Positions 1 to 8,658 of a stretch of 64,000 nucleotides of DNA are shown in pieces. The first letter of the stretch is position 1; each line of letters opens with the position of its first letter. A program made the translations under genes and the position numbers. The notes below the pieces were generated by a model. It was not told the DNA's origin, did not search any database, and worked only from the letters and a program-made list of their open reading frames with translations. The stretch lies in contig NZ_CP192057.1 in assembly GCF_050942215.1 (NCBI RefSeq), positions 62,001 to 126,000 on the forward strand, written 5' to 3'. The DNA comes from Sphaerimonospora sp050942215. GTDB taxonomy: Bacteria > Actinomycetota > Actinomycetes > Streptosporangiales > Streptosporangiaceae.

Positions 1-50
1 GCCAGGATGCTGGTGTCGAGAATGTACGGCGTGGGGGTGAAGTCACTCAC
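1..50 (-). CDS. PIN-domain (VapC-like) toxin, first 16 codons only
   Basis: The gene runs off the left edge of the window. The visible start reads VSDFTPTPYILDTSIL; the Y-I-L-D-T-S pattern is the first strand of PIN ribonucleases and carries the first catalytic Asp. The GTG start at 50 overlaps the end of the upstream ribbon-helix-helix gene by 8 nt, the usual coupling of antitoxin and toxin. Family knowledge: VapC toxins cleave tRNA or rRNA. The rest of the active site cannot be checked here. Confidence 0.6.
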   Translation of the reverse strand, partial: MSDFTPTPYILDTSIL

Positions 51-312
51 CGGAGGCCGCCGGGAAACCGCGCTCGGCGAGCTGGCGGTTCACATGCCGC
101 ATCATGCGGGCCACCCGCGCCGGGTCGGCCTGCCGGGCGCGTTCGCGTAGCAGGGCCAGCGCACGCTGGTCGGTGATGCGCTTTTCCGCGATGGCGTCGT
201 TGAAGACGGCGGCCACGCTGGTGGCCTTGCCCGCGGCGACCAGATGTTCGGCGTATTCCAGGACGTCGGGGTCCACGGTGATGGTGATTCGCGCCTTCCG
301 ATCTCCGCTCAT
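43..312 (-). CDS. Ribbon-helix-helix antitoxin (VapB-like)
   Basis: An 89-residue protein. Its N-terminus (ITITVDPDVLEYAEHLVAAG, about residues 9-28) is a ribbon-helix-helix strand and first helix, followed by SVAAVFNDAI; the C-terminal half is charged and would wrap the toxin. The ATG at 312 is chosen because the family begins just before the ITITV strand; a second in-frame ATG lies at 324. It is translationally coupled to the PIN gene that follows. It is clearly related to the antitoxin at 61077-61346. Autoregulation is likely through the direct repeat over its start codon. Confidence 0.75.
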   Translation of the reverse strand: MSGDRKARITITVDPDVLEYAEHLVAAGKATSVAAVFNDAIAEKRITDQRALALLRERARQADPARVARMMRHVNRQLAERGFPAASGE

Positions 313-328
313 ACTCGGAATCATACTC
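309..328 (-). promoter_or_regulatory. Direct repeat over the antitoxin start, probable operator
   Basis: On the minus strand GAGTATGA occurs twice, separated by TTCC (12-nt period). The second copy contains the ATG start of the antitoxin. RHH antitoxins normally bind paired short repeats in their own promoter, so this is a plausible autoregulatory operator. The same design occurs at 61061-61079. Confidence 0.45.
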
Positions 329-410
329 AGCTTCGGGGCCGGGATCCGACGGAAACGACCTCGGTCGTGGTCACATCGGGGGCAACGCCGTACGGCCAGC
401 GTTCGAGGCG

Positions 411-806
411 ATGGACGGGGACGGACAGGGGCGGCGTCGCAGACGGCGGGGCGCGAAGCGGGCCCACGTGGTGCAGTTCCGGCTCGACGACGGCGAGTAC
501 GCCGAGCTGGAGGATGCCGCCGTCCGCGAGGGACTGTCACGGGGTGCGTACGCGGCGAACGCCGCCCTGGCCGCCGCCCGCGGAGAGGCCGGCCCGCAGG
601 TCGCCCCATTGCGGGAGGCGCTGCGGGAGCTCATGCGGGCGAGCGAGCAGGTCCGGCGCATCGGGGTGAACCTCAACCAGACGGTGGCGGTGCTGCACTC
701 GACCGGGGAGGAGCCGCCGACCCTGCGCTCGTATGCGGCGGCCTGCATGCGGCTCGTCGGACGGCTCGACGAGGCGGCCGGCGCCGTACTGCGGAAACTC
801 CCATGA
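411..806 (+). CDS. MobC-like relaxosome accessory protein
   Basis: A 131-residue protein with a very basic N-terminus (RRRRRRGAKR) followed by VVQFRLDDGEYAELEDAAVREGLSRGAYAANA, a RHH-like DNA-binding segment, and the RRIGVNLNQTV motif typical of MobC/relaxosome proteins (about residues 80-92). Such proteins bind the transfer origin and help the relaxase nick it. Its TGA overlaps the ATG of the relaxase gene (ATGA), so the two are co-translated. A transfer origin would be expected just upstream (about 313-410), but no convincing nic site was recognised. Confidence 0.8.
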   Translation: MDGDGQGRRRRRRGAKRAHVVQFRLDDGEYAELEDAAVREGLSRGAYAANAALAAARGEAGPQVAPLREALRELMRASEQVRRIGVNLNQTVAVLHSTGEEPPTLRSYAAACMRLVGRLDEAAGAVLRKLP

Positions 807-2440
807 TCGGCAAGGTGCGGCGTGGCGGCCGCGTGACCGGACTGCTCGCCTACCTGTACGGCCCGGGCAGGGCCAGCGAACACGTCAACCCGCACCTGGT
901 CGCCGGATGGCGGGATCCGGCCGAACTCGAGCCACCCCTGCGGCCGAACGGAAAACACGACCTGGCCCGGCTCGCCGCCCTGCTGCGGCAGCCGCCCGCG
1001 GCCATCGGCGAGGCCGAGCGCGTCTGGCACTGCATCGCCCGCGCCGCCCCGCAGGACCGGGAGCTGACCGACGCCGCATGGGCCCGAGTCGCGCGCGAGA
1101 TCATGCACAGGACCGGGCTCGCCCCACATGGCCAGGAGACCGAGGCGGTGCGCTGGGTGGCCGTCCACCACGGCGACAACCACATCCACATCGTCGCCAC
1201 CCTCGCCCGCCAGGACGGCCACAGGCCTGGCATCTCCAACGACTTCTACCGGGTGCGGGAGGCCTGCCGGGCGATGGAGGTCGAGCTCGGGCTGCGCCGT
1301 ACCGCTCCTGGGGACCGTACGGCGGCCCGGCGGCCCACCCGCGGCGAGCGCGAGCAGACCGGCCGGCACGGCTGGGATGAGATCCCGCGCGAGGGCCTGC
1401 ACCGCCGGGTCGGTGCGGCTGCCGCCGCCGCTGCCTCACCCGAAGACTTCCTGCGCGGGCTGGCACAGGCGGGCGTGCAGGTCAGGCTGCGCAGGGGAGA
1501 GAGCGGCCGGGTCGTCGGGTACGCGGTCGCGCTCGATCACCACCGAACCCCCGCCGGGGCCCTGGCCTGGTACGGGGGCGGAAAGCTGGCCGCCGACCTG
1601 ACCTGGCCCAAGCTGTGCGCCCGCTGGCGTCGTACGCCCCGAGACGAGCTCCGCGAGAAGGCCGCGGCCGCCGCCCGCGAGGCGCACGGCGAGGAAGACT
1701 TCTTCCACCGCCTGGCCGAGGCGGGTGTGCTGGTACGGCTGCGTCACAGCGAGATCAACCCCGGCCAGGTCACCGGATACGCCGTCAGCCTGCCCGGCAC
1801 GACCCCGCCGGCCGAGCCGGTCTGGTACGGCGGGGGACGTCTGGCCGGCTGGCTCACCCTGCCCCGCCTCAGGCAGCGGTGGGCCGCCGGCGGCCGGGGA
1901 TGGACCCAAGCCGAGCGGGAGGCACTGTACGGCGAGGCCGCCCAGGCGGCATCGACTGCGGCAGCCCGCATCCGGCAGGACCCCGACTCCGCCGCCGACA
2001 TCGCCTGGGCTACAGCCGACGTCCTGCGCGTCGCCGCCGCCGCGCTCGGCAACCCGGTCCTGGTGAGGGCGGCCGAGGAGTATGAGCGGGCCGCACGCAA
2101 CGCCTACGGGCGGATCCCGGTGATCTCGCCGGAGGGCGTACGGCTGCGCGCCGCCGCCCGGTTGCTGGCGCTCGCCGGCACCACCGGCGGCCGGGACACG
2201 ACGCTCGCCGGCGTCGCCCTGGCCGGCGCCCTGGCCTCCCTCGTCGCCTCGGTCGCCGACCTGCGCCGGGCGCAGCGGCAGGCGGCCCAGGCCGATGCCG
2301 CCCGCCAGGCCGCGGACCGGTTGCTCACCCAGGTCACGGTGTCGGCAACGCCCCCCGGCCAGGCTCCGCCCGTACGGTTGCGCCAGGACCCGCCAGGGCA
2401 GCCCGCCGCCGGCATCAGGGAGCCTCGACATGGATGGTGA
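803..2440 (+). CDS. Relaxase / mobilisation nuclease
   Basis: A 545-residue relaxase. The N-terminal part (LLAYLYGPGRASEHVNPHLVAG, in two segments around residues 14-35) is the signature of actinomycete relaxases, with candidate catalytic tyrosines at 17 and 19. The metal-binding motif is VHHGDNHIHI at about residues 121-130, supplying the histidine cluster that holds the divalent metal. The C-terminal half is Ala/Arg-rich and contains two similar segments (about 215-290 and 295-365) sharing a YGGGKLAADLTWPKL / YGGGRLAGWLTLPRL pattern, an internal duplication. The ATG at 803 overlaps the mobC stop. It is read in an operon with the next gene by an 11-nt overlap. It would nick and lead plasmid or element DNA during conjugative mobilisation. 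Confidence 0.85.
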   Translation: MIGKVRRGGRVTGLLAYLYGPGRASEHVNPHLVAGWRDPAELEPPLRPNGKHDLARLAALLRQPPAAIGEAERVWHCIARAAPQDRELTDAAWARVAREIMHRTGLAPHGQETEAVRWVAVHHGDNHIHIVATLARQDGHRPGISNDFYRVREACRAMEVELGLRRTAPGDRTAARRPTRGEREQTGRHGWDEIPREGLHRRVGAAAAAAASPEDFLRGLAQAGVQVRLRRGESGRVVGYAVALDHHRTPAGALAWYGGGKLAADLTWPKLCARWRRTPRDELREKAAAAAREAHGEEDFFHRLAEAGVLVRLRHSEINPGQVTGYAVSLPGTTPPAEPVWYGGGRLAGWLTLPRLRQRWAAGGRGWTQAEREALYGEAAQAASTAAARIRQDPDSAADIAWATADVLRVAAAALGNPVLVRAAEEYERAARNAYGRIPVISPEGVRLRAAARLLALAGTTGGRDTTLAGVALAGALASLVASVADLRRAQRQAAQADAARQAADRLLTQVTVSATPPGQAPPVRLRQDPPGQPAAGIREPRHGW

Positions 2441-3311
2441 ACACTACGGTGATCCGATTCGCGAGGCGCTGGGGCGTGCCGCAGGCCGTACGGCCCAGCT
2501 GACCTCGCTGCTCACGGTCGCCGCCCAAGTCGCAGTCGACGTGCAGCGACGCCGTGCCGAGATCGCGCAGGCCCGTGACCTCGCGGCCAGACGGGCACTG
2601 GAGCAGCAGGCGCACGCCCTACGGCAGGCCGCCCGGGCACGCTGGGCACCCGCCCACGACGCACATTGGCTCGGCGAGGCCGACCTGCTCGACGTCGGCA
2701 GGATCTGGAGCGCGGCCGTCCCACACGCGGACGACGACCCCACCGCCGAGGCGGCCGTACGCAAATGCGAGGAACGACTCCGCACGCTGCACCCACACGC
2801 GATGGCGCACTACGACCAGCTACGCGCGGACGGGCTGGGGCGGTTGGAGGCGATGCGCGAGACCGCCGCGTCGTTCTCCCGCGACGCCCGCGACCCTGCC
2901 CCGCGCCGTCCCGTCGTGACCGTCGGTGAGGGGCACGAGGCCGTGTTCGACCGCTTCGAACACGGCCCGTTCCGCGAAGACTGGGAGCGCTCACGGTGGG
3001 AGCACGCCGCCGAGCAGCGGGCACGGGAACTCCTCGACGAGATGGAAGCCTGCCCCGGCGGCGCCCCACCGCACGTCGAAGAACTGCGCTCGGCACTGGA
3101 AAGCCGTACCAACCTTCCGTCGCAGGCCATCGACGTGGCCGTGGCCGAGCGGGCTCGTACGGCCGTGGCCCTGGCCGCTCTCGACCATCCTCACACGATC
3201 GACCAGGTCGTGAAGGCCACATCCACTGCCACGGCGGCGACCGACGAGGCCCCGGCCGTTCCCCGACCACGCGAACTCACCTCGAGCGCGGCGGCCCGCA
3301 CCAGCTCGTGA
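2430..3311 (+). CDS. Third gene of the mobilisation operon, function unknown
   Basis: A 293-residue, largely helical, Ala/Arg/Glu-rich protein; no catalytic motif was recognised. The ATG at 2430 overlaps the relaxase stop by 11 nt. Residues about 25-70 are likely coiled-coil (AVDVQRRRAEIAQARDLAAR). Its position right after a relaxase suggests an accessory role in relaxosome assembly or DNA processing, but this is inference from context. The stop lies only 20 bp before the first (oldest) repeat of CRISPR array 1. Confidence 0.7.
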   Translation: MDGEHYGDPIREALGRAAGRTAQLTSLLTVAAQVAVDVQRRRAEIAQARDLAARRALEQQAHALRQAARARWAPAHDAHWLGEADLLDVGRIWSAAVPHADDDPTAEAAVRKCEERLRTLHPHAMAHYDQLRADGLGRLEAMRETAASFSRDARDPAPRRPVVTVGEGHEAVFDRFEHGPFREDWERSRWEHAAEQRARELLDEMEACPGGAPPHVEELRSALESRTNLPSQAIDVAVAERARTAVALAALDHPHTIDQVVKATSTATAATDEAPAVPRPRELTSSAAARTSS

Positions 3312-3331
3312 GGCGCGCATGGTGCTGATCC

Positions 3332-4705
3332 GGCTCACCCCCACGGGCGTGGGGAGGACTCGGCCCGCAGGATCGTGCCGGTCTTGATGGCCGGCTCATC
3401 CCCACGGGCGTGGGGAGGACCCTGGCAGGCCCGGGACTGGCGCGGCCGGTGGAGGCTCACTCCCACGGGCGTGGGGAGGACGCGGTCACGTCGTCGCCCT
3501 GCTTGACCCCGCCCGGCTCACCCCCACGGGCGTGGGGAGGACTTCTGGGACAGCTCGACCGAGACGCGCAGCAGCGGCTCACCCCCACGGGCGTGGGGAG
3601 GACAGTCCGAGGTCGGCACGCGCGGCGGCCAGCATCGGCTCACCCCCACGGGCGTGGGGAGGAAGGACTCCCTGATCGAACGGGACGGATACAAGCGCGT
3701 CGGCTCACCCCCACGGGCGTGGGGAGGACTCCCTGATCAAACGGGACGGATACAAGCGCGTCGGCTCACCCCCACGGGCGTGGGGAGGACGGTCCAGGAC
3801 GGCGGTGTCCATGTGGTGCTCTCGGCTCACCCCCACGGGCGTGGGGAGGACACCTCCTCTCCTGGGCGTACGCCCCACCCGAACGGCTCACCCCCACGGG
3901 CGTGGGGAGGACACCTCCTCTCCTGGGCGTACGCCCCACCCGAACGGCTCACCCCCACGGGCGTGGGGAGGACGGGTTCCAGTCCGTCACCGGGTTCCCC
4001 GCGAACGGCTCACCCCCACGGGCGTGGGGAGGACTGCATGACGGTCATCTGGTGGTCGGCGGTCTCCGGCTCACCCCCACGGGCGTGGGGAGGACGCCCG
4101 TGTCGCCCGTGCTCTCGCCTCCGAGGACGGCTCACCCCCACGGGCGTGGGGAGGACAAATCCGTCCGCGCGGCGAACGTGGACGACGACGGCTCACCCCC
4201 ACGGGCGTGGGGAGGACTGTGTCCGGTTTTGCCTGATTGGCTACCTGACCGGCTCACCCCCACGGGCGTGGGGAGGACTGAGTGCTCGCCAGGTAGGACG
4301 TGGAGCGGGGCGGCTCACCCCCACGGGCGTGGGGAGGACGCCGGTCTCGCGGTCGGCCTTCGTCCGCGAGATGGCTCACCCCCACGGGCGTGGGGAGGAC
4401 CCAGGACACCGGTAGGTTCGGCGGGTGGTCCGCGGCTCACCCCCACGGGCGTGGGGAGGACCCAGGACACCGGTAGGTTCGGCGGGTGGTCCGCGGCTCA
4501 CCCCCACGGGCGTGGGGAGGACGGGCCGTTGTCGTCGCCGTGGTAGCAGATCTCCTGGCTCACCCCCACGGGCGTGGGGAGGACCTCCACCGCGTCCTTA
4601 CGGGCGTTGGTGACCTGGCTCACCCCCACGGGCGTGGGGAGGACGACGGCGCGCAGTGGCAGGCCCTCCGGGACATCGGCTCACCCCCACGGGCGTGGGG
4701 AGGAC
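3332..4705 (-). CRISPR. CRISPR array 1, distal part (23 repeats)
   Basis: Twenty-three copies of a 28-bp repeat (on the + strand it starts GGCTCACCCCCACGGG and ends GTGGGGAGGAC), period 61 bp with mostly 33-bp spacers. The reverse complement (starting GTCCTCCCCACG, hairpin CCCCACG/CGTGGGG) matches the type I-E transcribed orientation, so the array is read on the minus strand. Repeats at 3393 and 3454 carry substitutions, as expected at the trailer end. The repeat at 3637 has a 4-bp AGGA insertion at its spacer junction. Neighbouring spacers are duplicated at 3852/3913 (identical), 4401/4462 (identical) and 3669/3730 (one mismatch). The spacer after 4705 is interrupted by an IS21-family element and resumes at 7240. 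Confidence 0.98.
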
Positions 4706-4910
4706 AGCGTCTGCCGCACAGGTACGCCCGTGTCCGTGGCCCTGTAAAAGTCCCCACAGGTGGCCAGTTCGAGGTCACCGCTGGTGGCCGGTTTAAGTCC
4801 CCGCTTCTCGTGCTTGTCATGCGCGTGTCGTCATGAAGTAGGGGCCCTGGACGGTGATCGTGACGGTGTCAGCCAGTCACGAGATCACCGCCCAGGGAGT
4901 CTGCCCGGCC

Positions 4911-6398
4911 ATGAAATCTTCGGGGGAAGTCATGGACATCATCGCCGCCTACCGGGAGGTAGGCACCTACCGCGGGGCCGCCCAGATGTGCGGCACCACG
5001 CACAAGACCGTCAAACGCATCATCGAGAAGGCGCTGGCTGGGGACAAGGCGCCGGGCCGTAAACGCCGTGACCGCAACTACGACGCGGTGGCCGACCTGG
5101 TGGCCAAGAAGGTGGAGAACACCTCGGGGAAGATCTCCGCCAAACGGCTGCTGCCGCTGGCCAAGGCCGCCGGATACACCGGCTCAGCGCGTAACTTCCG
5201 ACGTCTGGTCGCCGCGCAGAAGAAGGCCTGGCGGCAAGGCCACCACCGGGGGCGCCGTCCGGCGGTGTGGGCGCCCGGGGAGATGCTGGTCATCGACTGG
5301 GGCAACGCCGGGGGCGGGCTGCATGTGTTCTGCGCGGTGCTGGCCTGGTCGCGTTACCGGTTCGTCCGCTTCGCCGACAACGAGCGCGCCGCCACCACGT
5401 TGGCGCTACCGGCGGAGTGTTTCGAGGAACTCGGCGGCGTCCCCAAGGCGGTGCTGGCCGACCGGATGGGCTGCCTGAAGGGCGGGGTGGTCGCCAACAA
5501 GGTCATCCCGACCGCCGACTACGTCCGTTTCGCCAGCCACTACCGTTTCCGCCCGGACTGGTGTGAGGCGGCCGACCCGGAGTCGAAGGGGATCGTGGAG
5601 AACCTGGTCGGCTACGCCAAGCGTGACCTGGTCGTCCCCCAGGCCCCTTTCAATGACTTGATGGCGGCCAACGTCGCGGCCCGCCAGTGGTGCGCGGAGG
5701 TCAACACGGTGGTGCACTCGGAGATCTGCGCGATCCCCCTGGAGCGGCTGGCGGCCGAGCGTGAGGTGATGGGCGCGTTGCCGTCGCTGCGACCGCAGAT
5801 CGGCACCCCGGCGGTCACGCGCAAGGTGGACAAGCTGTCGTGTGTGCGGTTCGGCTCGGCCCGCTACTCGGTGCCCACCCGCTGGATCGGCGCCACGGTC
5901 TCGGTGGTCGAGAGCGGCGGCCGGCTGCTGATCGCTGATATGGCCACGGGTGAAGTCGTCGCCGACCACGCCCCCATCGCTCCCGGCCAGGCGTCGGTCC
6001 TGGACGAGCACTACGGCGGTCCCCGGCCCGCGCCCCGGCGCGCCGCCCGGGCCAGGACCGAGACCGAGAAGGCGTTCTTGGCGCTCGGCCCGATCGCTGA
6101 GACCTTCCTGGCCGGCTCGGCCGCATCCGGCAACACCCGCCTTGCCGCTGATCTGGTCGAGATGGCCGCGCTGCGCGCCGCCCACGGAGACGAGCAACTG
6201 CGCACGGCGCTGGAGCGGGCGGTTGCCTTCCGCCGCCGGCGGGCCGAAGACGTCCGCTCGATCCTGGCCGCCGGAGCCGGAACGGCGCAGGTCCGCCCGC
6301 CCGGGACCGCGCTGGTGCTGAAGCTGCCGCAGGTGCCGACCCGGCCGCTGTCGGACTACACCCTCGACAAGCTCGAGGCGATCGAAGGTGCCTGGTGA
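4911..6398 (+). CDS. istA: IS21-family transposase IstA
   Basis: A DDE-type integrase-like transposase of 495 residues from the ATG at 4911, which has GGGAG about 10 nt upstream and begins MKSSGEVMDII as in relatives; an in-frame GTG at 4854 would add 19 residues. The N-terminus holds a helix-turn-helix (GTYRGAAQMCGTTHKTVKR). The DDE core includes MLVIDWGNAGG (first Asp), VLADRMGC (second Asp) and DPESKGIVENLVGYAKRDL (catalytic Glu). It catalyses DNA cleavage and strand transfer together with IstB. The stop overlaps the istB start by 4 nt. Confidence 0.95.
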   Translation: MKSSGEVMDIIAAYREVGTYRGAAQMCGTTHKTVKRIIEKALAGDKAPGRKRRDRNYDAVADLVAKKVENTSGKISAKRLLPLAKAAGYTGSARNFRRLVAAQKKAWRQGHHRGRRPAVWAPGEMLVIDWGNAGGGLHVFCAVLAWSRYRFVRFADNERAATTLALPAECFEELGGVPKAVLADRMGCLKGGVVANKVIPTADYVRFASHYRFRPDWCEAADPESKGIVENLVGYAKRDLVVPQAPFNDLMAANVAARQWCAEVNTVVHSEICAIPLERLAAEREVMGALPSLRPQIGTPAVTRKVDKLSCVRFGSARYSVPTRWIGATVSVVESGGRLLIADMATGEVVADHAPIAPGQASVLDEHYGGPRPAPRRAARARTETEKAFLALGPIAETFLAGSAASGNTRLAADLVEMAALRAAHGDEQLRTALERAVAFRRRRAEDVRSILAAGAGTAQVRPPGTALVLKLPQVPTRPLSDYTLDKLEAIEGAW

Positions 6399-7174
6399 CC
6401 GCGAGCGCCGCTCCCGCCCTGGCAGCCGACTTGGACGCCGGCCTGCGCCGGTTGAAACTGTCGACGATCCGGCGCCTGGCCCCCGAACTGCTGGTCACCG
6501 CCCGCACCCAACGCTGGAACCCCGAGGAGTTCCTGCGCACCCTCATCGACGCCGAACTGGCCGCCCGAGATGAGTCCAACGCCCGCGCCAGGATGAAAGC
6601 CGCCACGTTCCCGGTCGTCAAGACCATCGAGGAGTTCGACGTCACCGCCTCCTCCATTCCTCGCGCGACGTTCGACTACCTGGCCTCGCTGGAATGGGTG
6701 CGTGCCGCGGAGAACTACTGCGCGGTCGGGCCGGCCGGCACCGGCAAGTCCCACAGCCTCATCGCGTTCGGCATCGCGGCCATCCAGGCCGGGCACAAGG
6801 TGCGCTACTTCACCGCCGCCGAGCTGGTCGAGGCTCTCTACCGGGGCCTGGCCGACAACTCCGTGGGCCGCGTGATCGAGAACCTGCTCCGCGCCGACCT
6901 GGTCATCATCGACGAGGTCGGGTTCGCCCCGTTGGACGACACCGGCGCCCAGCTGCTGTTCCGGTTCGTCGCCGCGGCCTATGAGCGGCGCGCGCTCGGG
7001 ATCGGCTCGCACTGGCCCTTCGACCAGTGGGGGCGCTTCCTGCCCGAGCACACCACCGCGGTCAGCCTGCTGGACCGGCTCCTGCACCACAGCATCGTCG
7101 TGGTCACCGAAGGTGAGTCCTTCCGCATGCGGCAGGCCCGGACCCGCAGCGGCGGACGCTTGATCAAGAAGTAG
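6395..7174 (+). CDS. istB: IS21-family ATPase IstB
   Basis: A 259-residue AAA+ ATPase with Walker A GPAGTGKSH (about residues 112-120) and Walker B LVIIDEVG (about 169-176). IstB controls target capture and stimulates IstA. It is translationally coupled to istA. A decayed fragment of a related istB lies at 51198-51430, so an IS21-type element entered this replicon at least twice. Confidence 0.95.
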   Translation: MTASAAPALAADLDAGLRRLKLSTIRRLAPELLVTARTQRWNPEEFLRTLIDAELAARDESNARARMKAATFPVVKTIEEFDVTASSIPRATFDYLASLEWVRAAENYCAVGPAGTGKSHSLIAFGIAAIQAGHKVRYFTAAELVEALYRGLADNSVGRVIENLLRADLVIIDEVGFAPLDDTGAQLLFRFVAAAYERRALGIGSHWPFDQWGRFLPEHTTAVSLLDRLLHHSIVVVTEGESFRMRQARTRSGGRLIKK

Positions 7175-7251
7175 TCAACTTCGAGAACCTGGGGACATTT
7201 ACCTGGCCACCAGCGGCGACACGCTCGTGACCGTTGACACCCGCGTCCTGC

Positions 7252-8561
7252 GGCTCACCCCCACGGGCGTGGGGAGGACAGACGCTCCTGAGCGGCGCGG
7301 TGCGCGCGCAGCGGCTCACCCCCACGGGCGTGGGGAGGACCCGCTGTGCGATCCGTACGGGTCGGCGTTCTCCGGCTCACCCCCACGGGCGTGGGGAGGA
7401 CGAGGAAATCATGGCCGACAAGGTGACGACCACCGGCTCACCCCCACGGGCGTGGGGAGGACCGAGACGAGCTCATCAAGGCTGCTCCTAACACCGGCTC
7501 ACCCCCACGGGCGTGGGGAGGACCGAGACGAGCTCATCAAGGCTGCTCCTAACACCGGCTCACCCCCACGGGCGTGGGGAGGACGACAGCAACTTCCTGC
7601 ACACCCCCACCGGCCGCGGCTCACCCCCACGGGCGTGGGGAGGACTGGAACGCCGACTCCAGAGCATCCGCGTACCCCGGCTCACCCCCACGGGCGTGGG
7701 GAGGACCGCAGACCACGCCATCAGGCACCTCCCACGCGCGGCTCACCCCCACGGGCGTGGGGAGGACGCCAAGGGCACCACCAAGGACGGCGGCCGGATC
7801 GGCTCACCCCCACGGGCGTGGGGAGGACAAGCCGAAGCGGACCGGCTCCAAACGGAACTCCGGCTCACCCCCACGGGCGTGGGGAGGACGTCCCAGCCAA
7901 ACCGGGCGCGCATCATGCTGGCGGCTCACCCCCACGGGCGTGGGGAGGACATCACTTGCATCGTGGGCCGTGGCAGTTGATGGGGCTCACCCCCACGGGC
8001 GTGGGGAGGACCCGCCCGGGTTATGTTCCCGCAACCAGGACACCGGCTCACCCCCACGGGCGTGGGGAGGACACTGGGTCGTCAACGCTGCCGGCAATAG
8101 GTCCCGGCTCACCCCCACGGGCGTGGGGAGGACCGCCGGCCGGACATCATCGGGCCCTCCAGGAACGGCTCACCCCCACGGGCGTGGGGAGGACGGCACC
8201 GGCGCCCGAACCCAGCCGTTGATCATCGGCTCACCCCCACGGGCGTGGGGAGGACCGGGTGCGCATGTCCTCGGCGTAGGCGATCTGCGGCTCACCCCCA
8301 CGGGCGTGGGGAGGACAGGATGGAGCGCGGCTGCCACTCGGGGTTTTCCGGCTCACCCCCACGGGCGTGGGGAGGACACACCGGCCGCCCGGCTGACCAC
8401 GATGATGCCCTGGCTCACCCCCACGGGCGTGGGGAGGACCGGCCGCCTCCCCAAATACGCCACCACAGCGACGGCTCACCCCCACGGGCGTGGGGAGGAC
8501 GGAACCGCGACGGCCAACCCCGCGGCCCTGAAGGGCTCACCCCCACGGGCGTGGGGAGGAC
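7252..8561 (-). CRISPR. CRISPR array 1, leader-proximal part (22 repeats)
   Basis: Continuation of array 1 beyond the IS21 element: 22 repeats at 61-bp spacing (one 62-bp step at 8350-8412). Repeats here are essentially uniform, as expected near the leader. Two adjacent spacers starting CGAGACGAGCTCATC (7463 and 7524) are identical. With the left part, array 1 holds 45 repeats and 44 spacers. The last repeat ends at 8561, 13 bp from the stop codon of cas2e. Confidence 0.98.
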
Positions 8562-8658
8562 ACTTCCTGACCTGCTAGTTCACAATCTCACTTGCAGTTT
8601 CTGAGGCAGAGGTCGCGTCGACGGCGTTCGCCGCGAATCTGATCAGCTGTAGGCCATC
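8562..8658 (-). promoter_or_regulatory. Leader of CRISPR array 1, overlapping the cas2e coding end
   Basis: The first 33 bp next to the repeat match the flanks of arrays 2 and 3 (ACTTCC-GACCTGC--GTTCACAATCTCACTTG). A second conserved block (8637-8658; on the minus strand GATGGCCTACAGCTGATCAG) occurs at the same distance, 77-78 bp from the last repeat, at all three arrays. In array 1 nearly the whole leader is also the 3' coding part of cas2e. Leaders direct spacer acquisition and array transcription. Confidence 0.75.

Larger units (their letters stand above)
4731..7239 (+). mobile_element. IS21-family insertion sequence inside a CRISPR spacer
   Basis: A 2509-bp element carrying istA and istB. 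Both ends start TGTC when read inwards, and both carry a matching block at offsets 21-37 ending GGTGGCCAG (14 of 17 identical), which fixes the ends. It is flanked by a 4-bp target duplication, CCCG at 4727-4730 and 7240-7243. Removing the element and one CCCG restores a spacer of exactly 33 bp between the repeats at 4678 and 7252. Both genes look intact, so the element may still be active. Confidence 0.95.

Noticed and set aside
104..802. N-terminal extension of the relaxase frame upstream of 803
   Set aside because: The extension overlaps mobC and the antitoxin gene and is Arg-rich; the ATGA overlap at 803 and the family N-terminus fix the real start.
3410..4836. Long reading frames across CRISPR arrays 1, 2 and 3 with repeated SPPRAWGG / LTPTGVGRT / AHPHGRGED peptides
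   Set aside because: They are translations of the 61-bp repeat-spacer units, cycling through the frames; no ribosome sites, and the spacers are foreign DNA.
7585..7617. Spacer containing ACACCCCCACCGG, like the degenerate repeat at 14679
   Set aside because: Thirteen bases of low-complexity, C-rich sequence; likely chance similarity.
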